Assembly: GCA_025267735.1 (NCBI GenBank)
Contig: CM046309.1
Location: 28,404,702 to 28,468,701 of the forward strand
DNA from: Mactra quadrangularis
Lineage: Eukaryota; Mollusca; Bivalvia; Venerida; Mactridae
Direction of reading: 5' to 3'
Length of the DNA: 64,000 bases
The notes under the pieces are model-generated. The model saw only the letters and a list, made by a program, of their open reading frames with translations, was not told where the DNA came from and made no database searches. Within the stretch, counting starts at the first letter, position 1. Each line of letters starts with the position of its first letter. The position numbers were made by a program, and so were the translations under genes. Positions 61,295 through 64,000 of the stretch are shown in pieces.

Positions 61295-63194
61295 ATGTTT
61301 GTAGAGTTTATTAAGCAAGTTGCCATGAACTTGAGAGTGTTCTGTTTTATTTTTATTTGCCTGATTCTAAATGTCAGTGGTATTCCATGTAAAGGATGTG
61401 TCACCAATAAGTTGCTTGTGATTTCAATGGATGGATTTAGATGGGATTATGTACACCGTGCCAATAACTTGACTAGTTTTCATCGAATGATCAGTGATGG
61501 CGGATGGGCTGTAAAGGGAATAAAGAATGTGTTTCTTACTAAAACTTTTCCTAATCATTTCTCAATTGTTACAGGATTGTACGAGGAGAGTCATGGTGTA
61601 GTTGGCAATGTTATGTATGATCCAAAATTCAATAGTACATTTCATGGATGGATTCTTAGCGATGGTTCAAACTCGAGTTGGTTCGATAATGGTGGTGAGC
61701 CAATCTGGGTAACAAATCAGAAACAAAACACATTGCATCGTTCTGGTGTTATGGCGTGGCCAGGGGGCATGGCTCCAATTAACGGATTTCTACCCTATCG
61801 AAAGGTTGCTCAGCAAGATGGATTAAGTAACAAAGAGAAAGTAAAAAAAGTTATTGAATGGTTTACAGATGATTTTCCGATTAATCTTGGCTTAATGTAT
61901 TTCGACGAACCTGATGCAACAGGACATATGTACGGTCCTGACTCGGATGAAGTTTTGCATAAAATATTTGAACTTGATGAACTACTTGGATGTATTTTAG
62001 ATGAACTAGAAGAACATAAACTTTTAGATTATACCAATATAATACTAACAAGTGATCATGGAATGGCTTCATTACTAAATGATACTGAACATATAATAGA
62101 TCTTGATCAGTACATAGACAACTCCACTTACTTCGTAACAACAAAAAGTCCAGTAGCTGGGATATATCCAAATAAAGAAGGTTGATTATTATTTTAGATT
62201 ATACTTTTTGTACATTGTTTTCAGAGTATTTTTAAGAAAATAAAAAAATACTCAAAGCATTTAATAAATTATATAGATTAAGATCACTATAATAGCTACT
62301 GACTTGAAGACATAAAGTCAAATAACAAAAAACATCACCATTGTTTTATGTTATTCATAGGGCTGTCACGATGTACTCAGTACTGGTATACCAGTATATT
62401 GCAATATGCAGCTGCAGCAATATGTACCGCGGTAAAAATTTAACGTTTTAGCAATATTTTTTATTTTCATTGAAAATTTCTTCCCTTTGCCCCAAAAAGT
62501 AGCTAAAGGTCAGTTTTCCATGGTTCATTCGATTAAAGCTCAAGTTCAAAGAATTTAACCGATCTGTGCGCGTTTGGAATGTTCCAATTAGTCTAAAAAT
62601 GTACAGTTTTTTTCTAGTCTGCTACAGACTCTTTCCCAACATACTTCAATACTGCACAATTGAATAAGTTATTTAAGTATTATGCACCTGTGTCTTTGGT
62701 TTGCAAAGCAATATATCGTGGTACGTATCGCGGTTCTGTTCTAGCGCATCGCAATATACCGTGATACGCTCCTGGCGTATCGTGACATCCCTAGTTATTC
62801 ATGTACATTTATTTGTTTATTCCGTCTAATGTACTTAAAAGTTTGTATCTGTAAGAAAGAAAATTTTCTAGCACCCATATTTTGTATGTAAGATAGTCCA
62901 CAGGAGTTTAACATTCTGTATTGGTATTTTTTTCATCAAAGAATGTCAAACTCCTGTAGATTGTCTTATGTTGAAGCAAACTGGCAAACTTTGTGTTGTA
63001 AACTTTATGCTTTTCTATTACAGAATTTAGTGAAGAAATATACAAGAATCTCACAGGAATCCCTCATACTAAGGTTTATTGGAAGAAAGACATCCCAGCT
63101 GAATATCATTACAAAAATAATCGTCGTATTCCACCAATATTATTGGAACCTGAAGAACATTACTGGGTCAGATACAATCATTCAGAATATCTAG
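61295..63194 (+). CDS. Ectonucleotide pyrophosphatase/phosphodiesterase, ENPP4/ENPP5-like (5' part)
   Basis: Exon 1 is 61295-62180 and exon 2 is 63024-63194; the gene continues past the right edge. An N-terminal hydrophobic signal segment (about residues 12-28) implies a secreted or membrane-anchored extracellular enzyme. Alkaline-phosphatase-fold metal site: Asp46 in ISMDGF; nucleophile Thr84 in LTKTFPNHFSIVTG; Asp207 and His211 in EPDATGH; Asp254/His255 in TSDHG. The remaining zinc histidine would lie in later exons. Two in-frame starts exist (61295, and Met11 at 61325); Met11 gives a more typical signal peptide. The exon 1 donor is GAAG|GTTGAT, a weak consensus, but it joins in phase to exon 2 (acceptor CTATTACAG), whose DIPAEYHYKNNRRIPPILL matches the ENPP4 segment following SPVAAI. 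ENPP4 cleaves Ap3A/Ap4A; which paralogue this is cannot be decided. Confidence 0.9.
62358..62793. mobile_element. hAT-like non-autonomous element in ENPP intron 1
   Basis: Left end TAGGGCTGTCACGATGTAC, right end GTATCGTGACATCCCTA, perfect 8-bp TSD GTTATTCA (62350-62357 and 62794-62801). 436 bp; subterminal GCAATAT/ATATTGC repeats. No ORF of note. Confidence 0.88.
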
Positions 63195-63289
63195 GTACAC
63201 ATTGTACATCAGCATATATTTTATATTTATATTATTGTATATATTTTTTTGGGAGGGGGTTGATTTTAACCCAGTATCAACACATTGTG

Positions 63290-63485
63290 TAGGTTATATA
63301 ACGGTAGTTAGTCAACCTACCTGCCATTCCTGGAAAGGCTACATCTAAGCTGTTAACCAGTTATTAGGCCCTCACTTCTGTCAGTGACTTACAACTGCCC
63401 TATATTATTTAGAATCAGTGGTAGGAGGCAGAATGCCCATAGCTTCAATATCACCAAGCTCCACAAAAGTATGCCCCTCCTGGAA
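63290..63485 (-). repeat. SINE family B copy in ENPP intron 2
   Basis: GTCAACCTACCTGCCATTCC, GCTGTTAACCAGTTATTAGG and ACCAAGCTCCACAAAAGTAT match in inverse orientation. Confidence 0.7.
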
Positions 63486-64000
63486 ATACAACTTAAGAAT
63501 CTTGATTAGTATTTGTGCTATGGACTGTGCTATCCAAGTGCCTATGTGTTGCATATATATTTAATTCATTTAAGTGTCAAAATCCATATCTGATAAAGTT
63601 GATATAATGCAGGTGCCAGGCACAATTCTGTCCTTCCTATTCATTATAACCAGTACTCAATACTATATGATGAATAAGAAGAGGCAATTGTGTCTGTACC
63701 AGTGTTTATTATTTAACTAATTGATATGGCACTCTCTTTGTCCTAAATACAAATTAAAGCTGTATCATTTTATGTCAATTATAGATTTATCCATTGGCAG
63801 CCCTTTCCATCAAAGGCACTATAATTATCATATACAATGTATATATATTAGCGTAAACATTACTATCAATCTTTTGTAGCTTAGGCTTATCAAGATTGAA
63901 CCAGCTGCCTTTGGCTATGTCTAATACTCTGCTTTATATATCCAAGACTAGATCATACTTGGATTTATAATTGGCTGAAGGTTTTTTTATTGACCATACT

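Overview
The window is AT-rich animal nuclear DNA with short, phase-consistent exons, GT-AG introns, tRNA-derived SINEs and many small non-autonomous DNA transposons. Elements that open with ACAAGAGC..GCTCGACT and close with a GACGCCGACG stretch followed by GTCGAGCTAA, as I recall from clam, mussel and oyster genomes, point to a mollusc, most likely a bivalve. Species cannot be fixed from this sequence.

Four protein-coding genes are supported, each rebuilt exon by exon. (1) About 7.5-34.7 kb, minus strand: a senataxin/Sen1-type helicase. Its 22 coding exons sum to a multiple of three (about 4,421 residues), and one exon of 9.5 kb encodes a vast disordered N-terminal part. (2) 38.15-43.20 kb, plus strand: PSMG1, proteasome assembly chaperone 1, six exons, 274 residues. 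(3) 46.96-57.99 kb, minus strand: ZMPSTE24, the CAAX prenyl protease of the ER and inner nuclear membrane, ten exons, 461 residues. (4) From 61.3 kb, plus strand: an ectonucleotide pyrophosphatase/phosphodiesterase of the ENPP4/ENPP5 type; its first two exons are here and the rest lies beyond the right edge.

Layout: SETX-like and PSMG1 are head to head, PSMG1 and ZMPSTE24 tail to tail, ZMPSTE24 and ENPP head to head. The genes share no obvious pathway. SETX resolves R-loops and terminates transcription, PSMG1 builds the 20S proteasome ring, ZMPSTE24 processes prelamin A and other prenylated proteins, and ENPP4/5-type enzymes cleave extracellular phosphodiester bonds.

Introns and intergenic DNA are full of repeats. 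Several families can be delimited exactly by terminal inverted repeats (TIRs) and target-site duplications (TSDs): a CACTGGCACC MITE with 8-bp TSDs, TAGGG hAT-like elements with 8-bp TSDs, two CAGGG families with 5-bp TSDs, a CAATCTCC family with 9-bp TSDs, and a pogo/Tigger-like element at a TA site. One insertion sits inside another repeat whose second copy shows the empty site. The most interesting coding observation is an array of about twelve TQ[V/I/L]D-like motifs in the SETX-like protein, which could be a multivalent LC8 (DYNLL) docking scaffold or an ATM/ATR target cluster.
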